DNA of 64,000 nt from Pelagomonas calceolata (GCA_918797485.1 CAKKNE010000001.1:124001-188000), one strand, 5' to 3'. Positions 55,614 through 64,000 are shown, counted from the stretch's first letter. Program-made: numbers and translations. Notes: generated by a model from the sequence alone, not told the origin.

Positions 55614-57161
55614 TCAAGGCGGGCCCGGCGAGCCGCACTCGGTGCAGCCCAGGGTCTCGTCCGGGAGGCACTCGACCGGCTCGCCCTCGGCGCGGAACGA
55701 GTAGACGTAGATCGCCTTCCCTTCGAAGACGGGGATGAATATCTCGGTCACGCCGTCGGCGCCCGTGCGGTCGTAGCGCGTCTCGACGGCGCCGAGCGTC
55801 GAGATCGTCACGCCGGGCCGCACGTCCGTCTGCGTCTTGCACGTGTCTCCGAACTTGACGTTTATGTCGAAGATGACGTGGTCCTCGTACTCCAGGTCGC
55901 CGGTCACCGGACCCTCGACCGGTGTGAGGATCCAGACCTTCCGGCTTCGTCGCCGCCGACGACGATGCAGGGGCGCGTGGAGGGGTCCGCCTCCTGCGCG
56001 CGGCTCGGGTAGAACGCCTTCGCCTTGCCGGGCGCGAGGCGGCTCGAGCGCCGCCTGCCACGACGGCTGCGGAAAGATCCCGTCGAAGAGAATCGTCGTC
56101 GTCAGGCGTCCGCGAACAGGTCGCCGGCCGGCTGCGCGATCGCGTAGACCGCGCCCGCGATGGATTCGGGGAAGGCTGGGCAGTTGTCTTGCTGGTGATT
56201 GGTCGCCAGCCAGCACATCTAACTTCCCGTCGAGGTCCAGGTCGACGATCTCGATGCCGAAAGGCCTCCCTCGACCGTCCGAGATCGTGGCGCTCCGGAT
56301 GTTGTGGGCGTCCGTCGCGGCCCAGCCGCCGCCGGCGGCGCCGTAGAGCGTGATCTCGCTGCCGAAGAAGACGCGTCGCCACGATCTCCTCGGTGCCGTC
56401 GCCATTTAAGTCCGCCGCCTGCAGGAAGATGTCGGGGGCGGCGGGCCAGGGGCCAATCGCAGGGGCCGAGACGAGCACGGTCTCTTCCCAGGGGAACGCA
56501 TCCGTGCCCGGGTTCCGGAACCAGACGAGCTCGCCCCGGGTGTTCGCGTCCGGCGGCCCGGCGGGCCAATTCGACCGCACCGTCACGACGTCGTCGTCGC
56601 CGTCGCCGTCCATGTCCAAATACACGACGCGGTGGTAGAACCAGTCGCCGCCGCCGGAGATGTTCTGCTCCTCATGCGTGGCCATGTTGATGACGCTGAT
56701 GCGGCCGGGCCGCGCGCCCGGGTTCAGGAAGCCCTGGCAGACGACGAGCGCCTCGAAGGGGAAGACTCCGGCCGGCGCCAGCTCGGCCTCGTTGGGCCAC
56801 TTGGGCACCGTCGGTCCGGTCGGCTCGGTGAGCACCTCGACGGGCACGGGATCAACAGTATATGGGAACGACGCGTCGGCGTCGAGCATCGCACGCGCCA
56901 CGAGGTCCGGGCTGAAGAAGTCGAACGTCGGCGGCGGCGGCGGAACGGCGGCGGCGGTGTGAACACGACTTCCTGCAGATTGAAGAACGACGTGATCGTG
57001 AGCGCCTGGCCGTCCGCGTACTCGTCGACGTGCAGGAACGCCGGATTAAACTCGAGCTCGAGCACGCCGCGCGAGTAGAGCTCCGGACAGCCCTCCTTCC
57101 GCTCGTAGGAGCTGAAGCCGCTGGTGAGTCCTAGCGCTAAGGCCGTGAGAATGAGACGCAT
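55614..57161 (-). CDS. Secreted FG-GAP/VCBS-repeat protein, frame broken at several points
   Basis: About 515 aa if frame steps are ignored. Signal peptide (MRLILTALALGLTSGFSSYE), a Pro run (FTPPPP), then FG-GAP/VCBS blades: VVYLDMDGDGDDDVVTVRSN, LQAADLNGDGTEEIVATR, VDLDLDGKLDVLA, each with the D-x-D-G-x-x-D Ca2+ loop of beta-propeller repeats, and a C-terminal beta region (HVIFDINVKFGDTCKTQTD; RTGADGVTEIFIPVFEG) with Cys residues (CLPDETLGCTECG). Homology changes frame at least five times (around 56944, 56383, 56195, 56105 and 55935-56040). This is more than in any neighbour, so it may be a real pseudogene or a poorly read stretch. Likely extracellular binding or adhesion protein. Confidence 0.6.
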
Positions 57162-57455
57162 CTTTTCCTTCCGCAAGATTGCTCAACGCAAGGCGGATGC
57201 CGCGATCTTTCAGCTTACTTTGTTGGGTTTTCGACACGAATCCCGTCGTATTGAACGCTCGTCGGTATCAAGCGCACTGCGAGATACTAATTCTGGACGT
57301 TTGGGACCCTCGCGTCGCTGGCACACTGCAAAAGGACGCAGCAATCTTGCAAAGGTGTCCCGAAACCCGTCAGTTAATGTTAGCGGCGGACTAATACCAA
57401 GCACGCACGCCAGCGTAAAAAACGATTACGATACAACCAACAAAGGATTACAACA

Positions 57456-59180
57456 CTAACGCACCACCAACAAGACGCGCCGCGCCGCCGCCGCGAAACC
57501 CCGGCGCGACTGAAGCCACGCCGGCCGCCGCGCCGCGAAGCGCCCGGAAATAGCCGAGGCGACGCAACGAGACATAGAAGCCAGCCGCGGCCGGCGGCCG
57601 ACCAGACCGGGCGCGTAGTGCGCGTACTTCGCGGAGTCCGTCAGCGCCAACTTTCCGGAAGAAGGCGGCACGACGGGTTCGGTGAGCATGCACCAGCACG
57701 TGTCCTCGACGAGCTCGACGCCGAACGCGTCGAGGGCTTTCAACGCGTCGCTCGAAGCTTTTCGTCGCGTGGCGCCGCCGAGCGTCGCGACGACTCGCAC
57801 GGCGTCGTGCTTCTTCTCGCCTGCGACATATGACGCCAAGGCCTCCAACTCATCCAATGATAAATGAGGGCTCCCGAGCGCTATCAAATCGACGTCGCCT
57901 TCGCCTTTACATAAATCGGCCCAGGCCGTCGCGAGGTCGCCTTCGCTCAATGTCATGGACGGCCGGGGCCGCTCGATCAAACCGATACGAGGCGTCCACG
58001 GCGCGTGGAAGAGCGGCGCTCCACTGGTCGTGCCGAAGGCCGCGGCAAACGCCTTGAGGTCGTCTCGGGAGGGCGACGCCTCCAACCTTACATAAGGAAT
58101 TTTGGAACCGGCCTGCAGGCCCACCACATAACCCAGGAGCGGCCAGAAGTCGTTCTCGCCCGCACTCAGGTCACACACAATATCTACCGATGCGTCCCGC
58201 TCGATGTGAGCTCCCGCTAGCGGCGCCCTTCCGGTAAGAGCGCGACACGCGTCCAAATAATCGGCGTATTTTTGTGTTTTCGCACCAAGCACGGAGTTGG
58301 CGTAGACGACGGCGTTGCTCTCGCCCCACGCTACATGTGTGGACTGGGAGGGCGCCGACTCTAGCAAGTAGGGCGCGCACGTGAAGCTGTCAGTGCAGCC
58401 CAAGGCGACATACGCGTCGGCGACGCGCGACGCGGGCTCTCCCAGTTCCTCAGAAACGCCCAGGCGGCGCCAGTTGCGGCGGTCCACCGAACAACTGTTG
58501 GTGGTCGTCGGCACTTTGACACTACCACCGAGCTCGACGAGCTTCTCGGCGAAGGCGAGGCCGCCCGGCCCGACGTAGGTACAAGCGTCGATGTGCGCCG
58601 CGGCGACGTCGACCAGTGATGCCGCCCCTTGGATCCTCGCCGTTTCGACGACGATCCTCATGGCCCGCTGCACCGCGGGGCCATTTGCACCGTCCAAAGC
58701 GGCTTGGTCCGCTTCTGTTAATTGAGGGAGTGGTAGTGCTGCTGTGTCTGCCGTCACTGAAACGAATTCGCCGTCCAAGCTTTCCAACGCGTCGAAATCC
58801 GTACACGCCAAGATGAGTGGCGGGATCGCACCGAAGAACTCGCGCGCCACCAGGGCGCCGACGGCCACGACGGCGTCGCGGTCTCTCAACACGATCGCCC
58901 TCGGGGCCGTGTTGTTCAGGACGAGCTCGAGCACGATCTGCGACGCCGTGCAGCTCCCTCTTCCGGAAGGAATGGCCAGGATGCTATCGGTGATTCGTCT
59001 CCCGCACAACGGGTGCCTCTCGTCGATAACTTTGCCACTGACGGGATCGACGCCGCCCCAGAAGCTCAGGCCCGTGCCGCTGAACGCGAGGCGGCCGGTG
59101 AGTTGTCGTGTGGCGCCGGCGACGAGGGCGGTGCCTTCTACGATGGCGGTGCTTTTGCTTGCCAGTGTTTGGGCTGCCAT
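57456..59180 (-). CDS. Aconitase X family dehydratase (fused small and large parts)
   Basis: 574 aa, single exon. The N-terminal ~150 residues are the swivelling small part (DUF126): LAFSGTGLSFWGGVDPVSGK, HPLCGRRITDSILAIPSGRG. The rest is the large part (DUF521): LTEADQAALDGANGPAVQRA, VDVAAAHIDACTYVGPGGLA, VPTTTNSCSVDRRNW, AWGESNAVVYANSVLGAKTQ, FWPLLGYVVGLQAG, and the C-terminal LTDSAKYAHYAPGLVGRRP. The Cys residues of these motifs ligate the iron-sulfur cluster. Fused aconitase X proteins act as cis-3-hydroxy-L-proline dehydratase in fungi and bacteria; archaeal relatives dehydrate mevalonate 5-phosphate. The first role is more likely here (inference). The C-terminal ~25 residues are basic. 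Confidence 0.85.
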   Translation of the reverse strand: MAAQTLASKSTAIVEGTALVAGATRQLTGRLAFSGTGLSFWGGVDPVSGKVIDERHPLCGRRITDSILAIPSGRGSCTASQIVLELVLNNTAPRAIVLRDRDAVVAVGALVAREFFGAIPPLILACTDFDALESLDGEFVSVTADTAALPLPQLTEADQAALDGANGPAVQRAMRIVVETARIQGAASLVDVAAAHIDACTYVGPGGLAFAEKLVELGGSVKVPTTTNSCSVDRRNWRRLGVSEELGEPASRVADAYVALGCTDSFTCAPYLLESAPSQSTHVAWGESNAVVYANSVLGAKTQKYADYLDACRALTGRAPLAGAHIERDASVDIVCDLSAGENDFWPLLGYVVGLQAGSKIPYVRLEASPSRDDLKAFAAAFGTTSGAPLFHAPWTPRIGLIERPRPSMTLSEGDLATAWADLCKGEGDVDLIALGSPHLSLDELEALASYVAGEKKHDAVRVVATLGGATRRKASSDALKALDAFGVELVEDTCWCMLTEPVVPPSSGKLALTDSAKYAHYAPGLVGRRPRLASMSRCVASAISGRFAARRPAWLQSRRGFAAAARRVLLVVR

Positions 59181-59353
59181 TTGGTGCGAGCGGCAGACGT
59201 CGTCGCTTTCCAGCTCAGCGCTGCGCTGTGATCAATGGTATCCGTGCGTCCTTGTCGCAGCGTCTGGAGAGCGGTGCGGCGACTCGCGCTGAGTTAGCAC
59301 ACCATCGGCTTTTGCTCTGCCTGCACAGCAAAAGTGCTCTGGGCTGTAGGCCA

Positions 59354-59377
59354 TCTAGCGCCTTAGACAGCAAACGA
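59354..59377 (+). promoter_or_regulatory. CTAG/TGTAA-GACA promoter element, copy 14 (weak)
   Basis: TCTAGCGCCTTAGACAGCAA then ACGAG: the first half-site, the TTAGACA core and GCAA are kept, the second CTAG is lost. It sits in the 490-bp divergent spacer (59181-59670) between aconitase X and the TECR-like gene, 174 bp from the start at 59180; the rest of that spacer shows nothing else. Confidence 0.4.
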
Positions 59378-59670
59378 GGTTGTTGACGCACCGTTCCGTA
59401 CGTGCTCTTGTAATTGCGCAGCGCTGCGTTCGGCTCGTGCCGCAGCTGCGGAGCAAATCATCTCAGAGCACTGGCACTCTCGCTTGCAGAGCCGTGAAGC
59501 GACGCGCGTAGAGCCCCGCAAGCATACATCAAACACATCGCGTCGACTCGGCACGTCGCCACCGCACGGATGGCGCTCCGCATCCTGGTCGCGGCCCTCG
59601 CCGCGGGCGCACGCGCGTTCGTCTCGCCGCGCCGACGCTGTCGACGCCGCGACGCCCGCCGCCGCGACCA

Positions 59671-60330
59671 ATGACCACGACGATGGCCGCGCGCATCCCG
59701 TGGCGCACGGTCTTCGTCTGCGAGTACACGGCGCCTCTCATAGTATTTCCCGTCGTGGCACGAAGCGGGCCCTTCTCGACATTAGCGTCGACGCTCTGGA
59801 CCGTGCACTTCGCGAAGCGGCTCCTGGAAACGTTATTCGTGCACAAATTCAGCAAGGGCACGATGCCTCTCACGAATTTATTTAAAAATTGCGGGTACTA
59901 TGGAGGCGCGGCGGCGTTGGTCGGATGGGACGTGAGCCGGCGCGGCCCCTACAGCGCGCAGCTCGCGAAACTCTTCGCGCAGCTTTCAACAGAGACGAAA
60001 ATATTTGTCGGCGCGTGGGCCCTCTGCGAGGTGCTGAACCTATATACGCACCTCCACCTGGCTTCTCTCAGAAGCGATGGGTCAAGAGAAGCAAAAATCC
60101 CTACCGCGTGGCCCTTCCGGCGCCTCTGCTCGCCGAACTACTCGTTCGAGATCGGGTCGTGGATTTGTTATTCCCTGGCGACACAGTCTCTGGGAGCTTG
60201 GGCGTTCACGGCTCTGGGCGCGTTGCAGATGGGGATCTGGTCAAAACAAAAACTGAAGCGGTACAAGCGCAAGTTCAAGGACGAGGAGGCGTTCACGGCG
60301 ACGCACGCGCTCGTGCCGGGGGTGTTTTGA
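59671..60330 (+). CDS. TECR: Very-long-chain enoyl-CoA reductase (TECR/TSC13-like)
   Basis: 219 aa from ATG 59671. Steroid-reductase-type C-terminal domain: VFVCEYTAPLIVFPVVA, VHFAKRLLETLFVHKFSKGT with MPLTNLFKNCGYYGG (the HxxxKRLLETxFVHxFS...MPxxNxxKNCxYY signature), LNLYTHLHLASLRSDG, IPTAWPFRRLCSPNYSFEIG, and terminal YKRKFKDEEAFTATHALVPG. It reduces trans-2-enoyl-CoA with NADPH in the last step of fatty-acid elongation, normally in the ER membrane. The usual N-terminal ubiquitin-like region is absent. In another frame, 59571 opens MALRILVAALAAGARAFVSP, which looks like a plastid pre-sequence; a frame step could link it to this ORF. Confidence 0.8.
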   Translation: MTTTMAARIPWRTVFVCEYTAPLIVFPVVARSGPFSTLASTLWTVHFAKRLLETLFVHKFSKGTMPLTNLFKNCGYYGGAAALVGWDVSRRGPYSAQLAKLFAQLSTETKIFVGAWALCEVLNLYTHLHLASLRSDGSREAKIPTAWPFRRLCSPNYSFEIGSWICYSLATQSLGAWAFTALGALQMGIWSKQKLKRYKRKFKDEEAFTATHALVPGVF

Positions 60331-60860
60331 TGGCGGCGGGCGTTGGGTAATTGTAGATCTAGTTCTTGGGAGGCGCTATGCGTTGATTCTATGCTTGCCA
60401 CGCAGACCTGGCTCCGCGTAAAGCTGCGCAGACAACAAGTCCGAGCTCTCCTCCTGTGCGGCCTGGGCGTCCTCATCGATCGTCAAAACACTCAAACGTC
60501 TCGCCAAAGTCAAGACGACACGCGAGAGACCGTTGGCCGGCGCGATCAAGCCCCCCGTGCGCTCAAAAGCAAAATCCCTGTTCCTAGCTCTGTTCCTAAC
60601 TGGTCGCCGCGGAGCGGGTCGGCACGCCTCAAAACCACCGCCGCGGGACCGCCGAGGAGTGCCCTGCGCCGCGCCGCGCGCCGCTGGCCGCCCGGACGCG
60701 CGAGGGAAAACAGGCGGCGGCCGCGGCCGGTCGACGTCGGATCGAGTGACTCACCCACCCACACCGCCGACGCGCGCGAGAGCCACTCCCGCGAACCGGT
60801 CGGACTGACCCCCCGCGCGCGCAGGTTCCAACAACTCAAGAGAAAAGCACAAAAAAAACC
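60331..60860. other. Spacer, 530 bp
   Basis: Between two same-strand genes. No supported CDS, RNA gene or CTAG element. The last ~120 bp (GC-rich, then an A-rich AAAAGCACAAAAAAAACC before the ATG) is probably promoter and 5' UTR. Confidence 0.4.
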
Positions 60861-61625
60861 ATGGCGAACCTCATCGAGACCGCGATGCACGTCCTGAGCT
60901 ACTTCTGCGCGCCGGCGGCGTCCGCGGTCGACGGCGCGCGCTCACGCGGGCCCGCGCAGGCATCTTCGTCATCTACGGGTTGTATGTAATGCAGGACCGC
61001 CTGCGGCCGGGCCAGAACCCGAACAAGAACGGCAACAACGTGGGCTTCGGCATGCCGGGCTCGATCGTGGACATCATCACGATCTCGCTCGTCGTGGGCT
61101 TCTTCAACGGCCTGTCCAACTTCGTCGTGTTTATTGGAGGCGGCGAGGAGGCCCTGACGGGCAAGACGAAGCTCCAGGCGGCGATCCTTTCCGCCACGCT
61201 CAGTGAGGAAATCAACAAGTGCGTCAGGCCGGCCTGGATGTATTATTTACTATTCTGGCCGTCTCGACGCAGCGCGAGAGTGCTTGGCGTCCTCACACGA
61301 GGCGTCTTAGGCTTACTCACCCGAACGTTTGATTTCCACACAGGCCACGCTCTTCTTCTTCTCCACGGTCTACGCCTTCAACGCGATCCGCGCGCAGAAC
61401 CGCTTCGGCTCGGAGTACAAGGCGACGAAGAAGCACTGGAAGGACTCGAACCCGCGCGCGAACACGGTCGCCGCCTTCTTGCTCATTGAGTTGGTGATCA
61501 CGACGATCTTGGCGGTGCTCGCGGCCGGCGTCCACGTGCCCATCGTCGGCTCGTCGGACTCGGCGGCCAAGAAGGAGGACCGCAAGGAGGACGGCGCGCC
61601 GCCGGTCGCCGAGGAGCAGGCCTAG
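60861..61625 (+). CDS. Multi-span membrane protein, family not recognised (two exons)
   Basis: About 233 aa. Exon 1 60861-61279, intron, exon 2 61344-61625. Start MANLIETAMHVLSYFCAPAA; one base is missing in the GCGCGC near 60935, after which the frame reads ARAGIFVIYGLYVMQDRL, then PGSIVDIITISLVVGFFNGL, FVVFIGGGEEALTGKTKLQA, WMYYLLFWP, exon 2 ATLFFFSTVYAFNAIRAQNR and VAAFLLIELVITTILAVLAA. Four membrane spans and a charged tail (KKEDRKEDG). With the missing base the total length is a whole number of codons. Function unknown. Confidence 0.6.
61280..61343 (+). mobile_element. Intron with family B introner end
   Basis: 64 nt, phase 0, GTGCTTGGCG ... GTTTGATTTCCACACAG. The acceptor word TTGATTTCCACA matches family B. 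The donor is the only GT in phase; an alternative donor a few codons earlier would need a non-GT start. Confidence 0.55.
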
Positions 61626-61769
61626 AGCCGCGCTCTTTCGCGGGGCCTCGCCGTCGGCTCCGGCCTCGTCCTGAACCCATCCACCACTCCCATCCCCCGG
61701 CCCGTGGCGGCCCTCGTGTTAGGCGCCGTCGCCGTTACGCGCGTTGCTCGCCATCAGTTCAGGCATGGC

Positions 61770-61845
61770 TTGGGGCGACGGCGTGCTGGTCGACGACGAC
61801 GCCATCGCCGCGACTCGTGTGCACAGTTGATTTCCCACAAACTTA
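61770..61845 (+). mobile_element. Introner-like relic outside coding sequence
   Basis: GGCGACGGCGTGCTGG, CGACGACGACGCCATCGCCG, CGACTCGTGTGCACAG, TTGATTTCCCACA: core and 3' words of the introners, ending with ACAAA rather than an acceptor. It lies in the 3' gap between two convergent genes, so it is not an intron of either CDS. Confidence 0.5.
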
Positions 61846-61847
61846 CG

Positions 61848-63019
61848 TCACGATAGCCCCGGATCGAGGGACGCCGCCGGCCGCGGCTCGGGCGGCGGCG
61901 CGGGCGGCGTCAGTAAGGCAGCGAGGCCTTTTGGCGCCGGCTTCGCAGAGGCCGCGGCCATCTCTATCCTAGCTTCTGCCCTTGCCGCTTTGCGCTCCAG
62001 ACGCGCAGGCAGGCGCGCGACCGCCGGTAGAAACGACCGCGCCGCGGTGTACATCCCAGAATTCCGATCGGCCACGTCCGCCACGATCGTCTCGGACAGC
62101 GCCAAGGCAAGGCGGTCGCGGTCACGCCGACGAGCACGGCGCCGCCGGCTGCTCCTCTATCTAGAGCACAAACGACCGCAACAGTTGCCGCACAGAACGC
62201 TCCCAGAGTCCGCAGCACGACCCAGTGGCCCGAGGGGAAGCGCGGCCCCGCGCCCGCCGCCCGTCGTTGCGCTCGGTATTCATGCAGTCTTTCCAAGTCC
62301 GCGCGAGCGCCCAGAGGCGTCGGCGGACACCGAGCGTCAGCCAGAGCCGCGGCGCAGTCCGCCAGCGGGTCGACGAAGCGCTGCTTCTCATTTGACTTCG
62401 GACGACGCCCGCGCCGCTGCGTGTCGTCTATGGACGCCTCTAGTCGTCGACAGTGCGCGGCCGCCGCCGCCAATGCTCTTTGAAAGTAGACTTCCGTCTC
62501 CGGCGCATCTAAATCGTTGAGGCCGCCTTCCAATAGTTCGGCGGCGGCGAGTTCCGCCCCGACCGCATGTAATTGGGTTTCTTGCCGCGTCATCGCGGCT
62601 CCTAAAGTCGACCCCAGTAGAACGGAGTATAAAACACCCAACACAGCCAAGGCGGCCTGCAGCGGCTCGGAACTTACATTTAGTTCCTCCGTGAGCTTGT
62701 GGGCGTACTTCGAGATGGCGTCGGCCGTGACTAGGTATAGAGAGCCGCAAACAACGCCCAAAATGACGCACCACGCTAAAACGTTCACGACCGCACCGGC
62801 CGCCGGTTGACCGCCATCTAACTCCTCCAATTCGTTTTCAGTGCGTAATAAGGCTTCGCTCCGATCGAAAAAGTCTCCATGTCGCGCGCTGTCGCTGTTC
62901 GACGCTCCGCCGAGCTTCCGTATGACGTTCGAGGCGCCGCGCATGGCCGTCACGCCGCCTCTTGGTAAGTCCAGGGCTGCTGCGACGCCCATCATCCAGA
63001 GGTACATGCTGCGTCGCAT
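61848..63019 (-). CDS. Four-span membrane protein, DUF4239/bestrophin-like shape (one apparent frameshift)
   Basis: 390 aa after one missing base near 62107. Signal-like start (MRRSMYLWMMGVAAALDLP), then spans GAVVNVLAWCVILGVVCGSL and ALAVLGVLYSVLLGSTLGAA, a long soluble loop with helices (VGAELAAAELLEGGL; YFQRALAAAAAHCRRLEASI), then HWVVLRTLGAFCAATVAVVC and AVLVGVTATALALALSETIV, and a tail ending LLTPPAPPPEPRPAASLDPG. Two spans, a loop with 'LYSVLLGxxxGxAxxRQExQL', and two more spans resemble DUF4239 (bestrophin-like) proteins; this is a shape match only. Divergent from REV1. Confidence 0.55.
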
Positions 63020-63314
63020 CGTCGACGACGACTGCGCGCGATGATGATGATGCAGGCCTGTGTGCTTGCTTTGCACAGCACACGTCGGCTGGCGTTTTGT
63101 ACACTTTCCGCCCCGTTCAAGCACGGTCCTCAGATGCCTTTCGACTGATTAATCGTTCGAATATCTATGGTTACGTCCACTGGAGGCAGCTTTGCATGAC
63201 CATGTGCATCACACAACCTCCACCACTCGTGCGCCCGGCGTGCCGCTCAGCTCTCTTCTTGCGAGACGGATACTTGCATCCGCAGCAAGAATCTCACGCC
63301 CGTGCAAGGCCTCG

Positions 63315-63339
63315 CTTGCTAGTGTCTTAGGCCGCTAGC
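63315..63339 (-). promoter_or_regulatory. CTAG/TGTAA-GACA promoter element, copy 15
   Basis: Plus-strand reading CTTGCTAGTGTCTTAGGC then CGCTAGC. It lies in the 522-bp divergent spacer (63020-63541) between the membrane protein start at 63019 and the REV1 ATG at 63542, 296 and 203 bp away. Nothing else is seen in this spacer. Confidence 0.85.
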
Positions 63340-63541
63340 CTCAAAAACGCGCGCGCGCGAAGCGGCGGCTCGACGGTGCGTGCGGTGCTTCACGCGTGAT
63401 AAAAACACTGTCTGCACAGCGCTCATACAAGTTTTGAAGCGCTGCTTGCGTTTCGCAGCTCAGACAAGAAGTGCTGTAATCAGCAGCACTGGCATCGATC
63501 CCTGCGCGGCCCGCGAACGCGCCGTCGCCGCGACATAACAA

Positions 63542-64000
63542 ATGGACCACTGGCAGAACACGGAGCAGCGCGAGGACAAGTACGGCGACCACGGCGGCGA
63601 CCACCAACAATACCTGCAGCAAAAGCGCCGAAAGCTCGACGACCAGCGAAGGCGAACGGAAGGGAACTGGTTCGCCGGCTGCGTCGTCTGGATCGACGGG
63701 CTGACGGACCCGCCGGCGGACGACCTCGAGCAGCTAGTCGTGGCGGGCGGCGGCCTCGTCTGCGATTCTCGGGACCGGCGCGCGACGCACATCGTGGCGG
63801 TCAATATGACGGCGGCGCAGACGAAGAAGCTGAAGGCGCGGAAGCGGGGCTTCGCCAAGCCCGCCGTCTGTCCGCAGTGGGTCGTCGACAGCGCGGCGCG
63901 GCGCTGCCGGCAGGACCCCGGGCCGTATTTATTGTGGCGGGCCTCTGGTCCTACAAATGAAGCGCTGGCCGTCGTGCGCGCGCGGAACAACCTGCGGAAG
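63542..64000 (+). CDS. REV1: REV1 DNA repair polymerase, N-terminal BRCT region (partial)
   Basis: 153 codons from ATG 63542, open to the window edge. It starts MDHWQNTEQREDKYGDHGGD with the Q-K-R-R-K-L-D-D-Q segment that precedes the BRCT domain in REV1 (KxxKLxxQ). The BRCT domain follows: FAGCVVWIDGLTDPPADDLE (REV1: GVxIYVNGYTxPSxxEL), LVVAGGGLVCDSRDRRATHI (HGGxxxxYxSRxxxTHIIA), AVNMTAAQTKKLKARK (ATNLPxxKxKxLK), PAVCPQWVVDSAARRC (VVxPxWIxDSIxAGR) and YLLW. REV1 inserts dCMP opposite abasic and damaged sites and scaffolds translesion polymerases; the catalytic part lies beyond the window. Confidence 0.85.
   Translation, partial: MDHWQNTEQREDKYGDHGGDHQQYLQQKRRKLDDQRRRTEGNWFAGCVVWIDGLTDPPADDLEQLVVAGGGLVCDSRDRRATHIVAVNMTAAQTKKLKARKRGFAKPAVCPQWVVDSAARRCRQDPGPYLLWRASGPTNEALAVVRARNNLRK

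Noticed and set aside
1-64000. Bacterial operons, insertion sequences or an integrated virus
   Set aside because: Introns, nuclear tRNA, eukaryotic families and isolated promoters show eukaryotic nuclear DNA; I saw no transposase, capsid, polymerase or integrase gene.

Overview
The window looks like nuclear DNA of a small, GC-rich photosynthetic stramenopile, most likely a pelagophyte of the Aureococcus/Pelagomonas kind. The reasons are: compact eukaryotic housekeeping genes (DDX55/Spb4 helicase, RFC4, SDA1, OGG1, REV1, a CLC transporter, a TECR-like reductase); N-termini shaped like stramenopile plastid pre-sequences (signal peptide, then ALVAP-, YTAP- or VAPLAP-type sites); a brown-algal-type mannitol-1-phosphate dehydrogenase; near-identical repeated introns (introners); and a selenoprotein with its own SECIS hairpin. 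Pelagophytes are known for introners and for a large selenoproteome. The species itself is inferred.

Layout: about 43 protein genes on both strands, mostly alternating head-to-head and tail-to-tail, with short spacers. Several convergent pairs overlap or nearly touch (3147-3273, 23492-23495, 28163-28191). About 14-15 of the spacers that hold gene starts carry one conserved, nearly palindromic element (CTAG half-sites around TGTAAGACA). Ten clear copies and one weak copy lie between divergent genes; four lie upstream of a single gene. This looks like an undescribed promoter element used in both directions.

Regions: 1-5.5 kb holds a partial Tudor-like gene, a DDX55 helicase, a type I membrane protein and a DEDDy exonuclease. 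5.6-11.1 kb has a TP-rich protein, two paralogous small membrane proteins, a CLC antiporter/channel and a SANT protein. 11.3-18.9 kb is one giant PH-PDZ-PDZ-ARM-UIM scaffold gene. 19.6-32.6 kb has RNA-linked genes (a TGS1-like methyltransferase and an RRM-like protein), plastid-type proteins, a YnfA-family protein, the DsbA/FrnE selenoprotein, a TLDc protein and OGG1 with a histone H1-like tail. 33.2-42.6 kb has a C2/EF-hand protein cut by introners, two tandem ankyrin paralogues, RFC4, a third ankyrin protein and M1PDH. 43-50 kb has a DUF501 protein, two tandem tRNA-Trp copies (one degenerate), two head-to-head genes built from a novel repeat, an LRR protein and a DUF268 methyltransferase-like protein. 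50-64 kb has an F-box/LRR protein, SDA1, a SAM methyltransferase, an FG-GAP protein, aconitase X, a TECR-like reductase, membrane proteins and the start of REV1.

In at least twelve genes the protein homology moves between frames at single-base steps, mostly one base missing in a homopolymer. This fits uncorrected long-read indels better than real decay, and it should be kept in mind for every CDS span given here. Starts, introns and functions come from reading the sequence only; no search was run.
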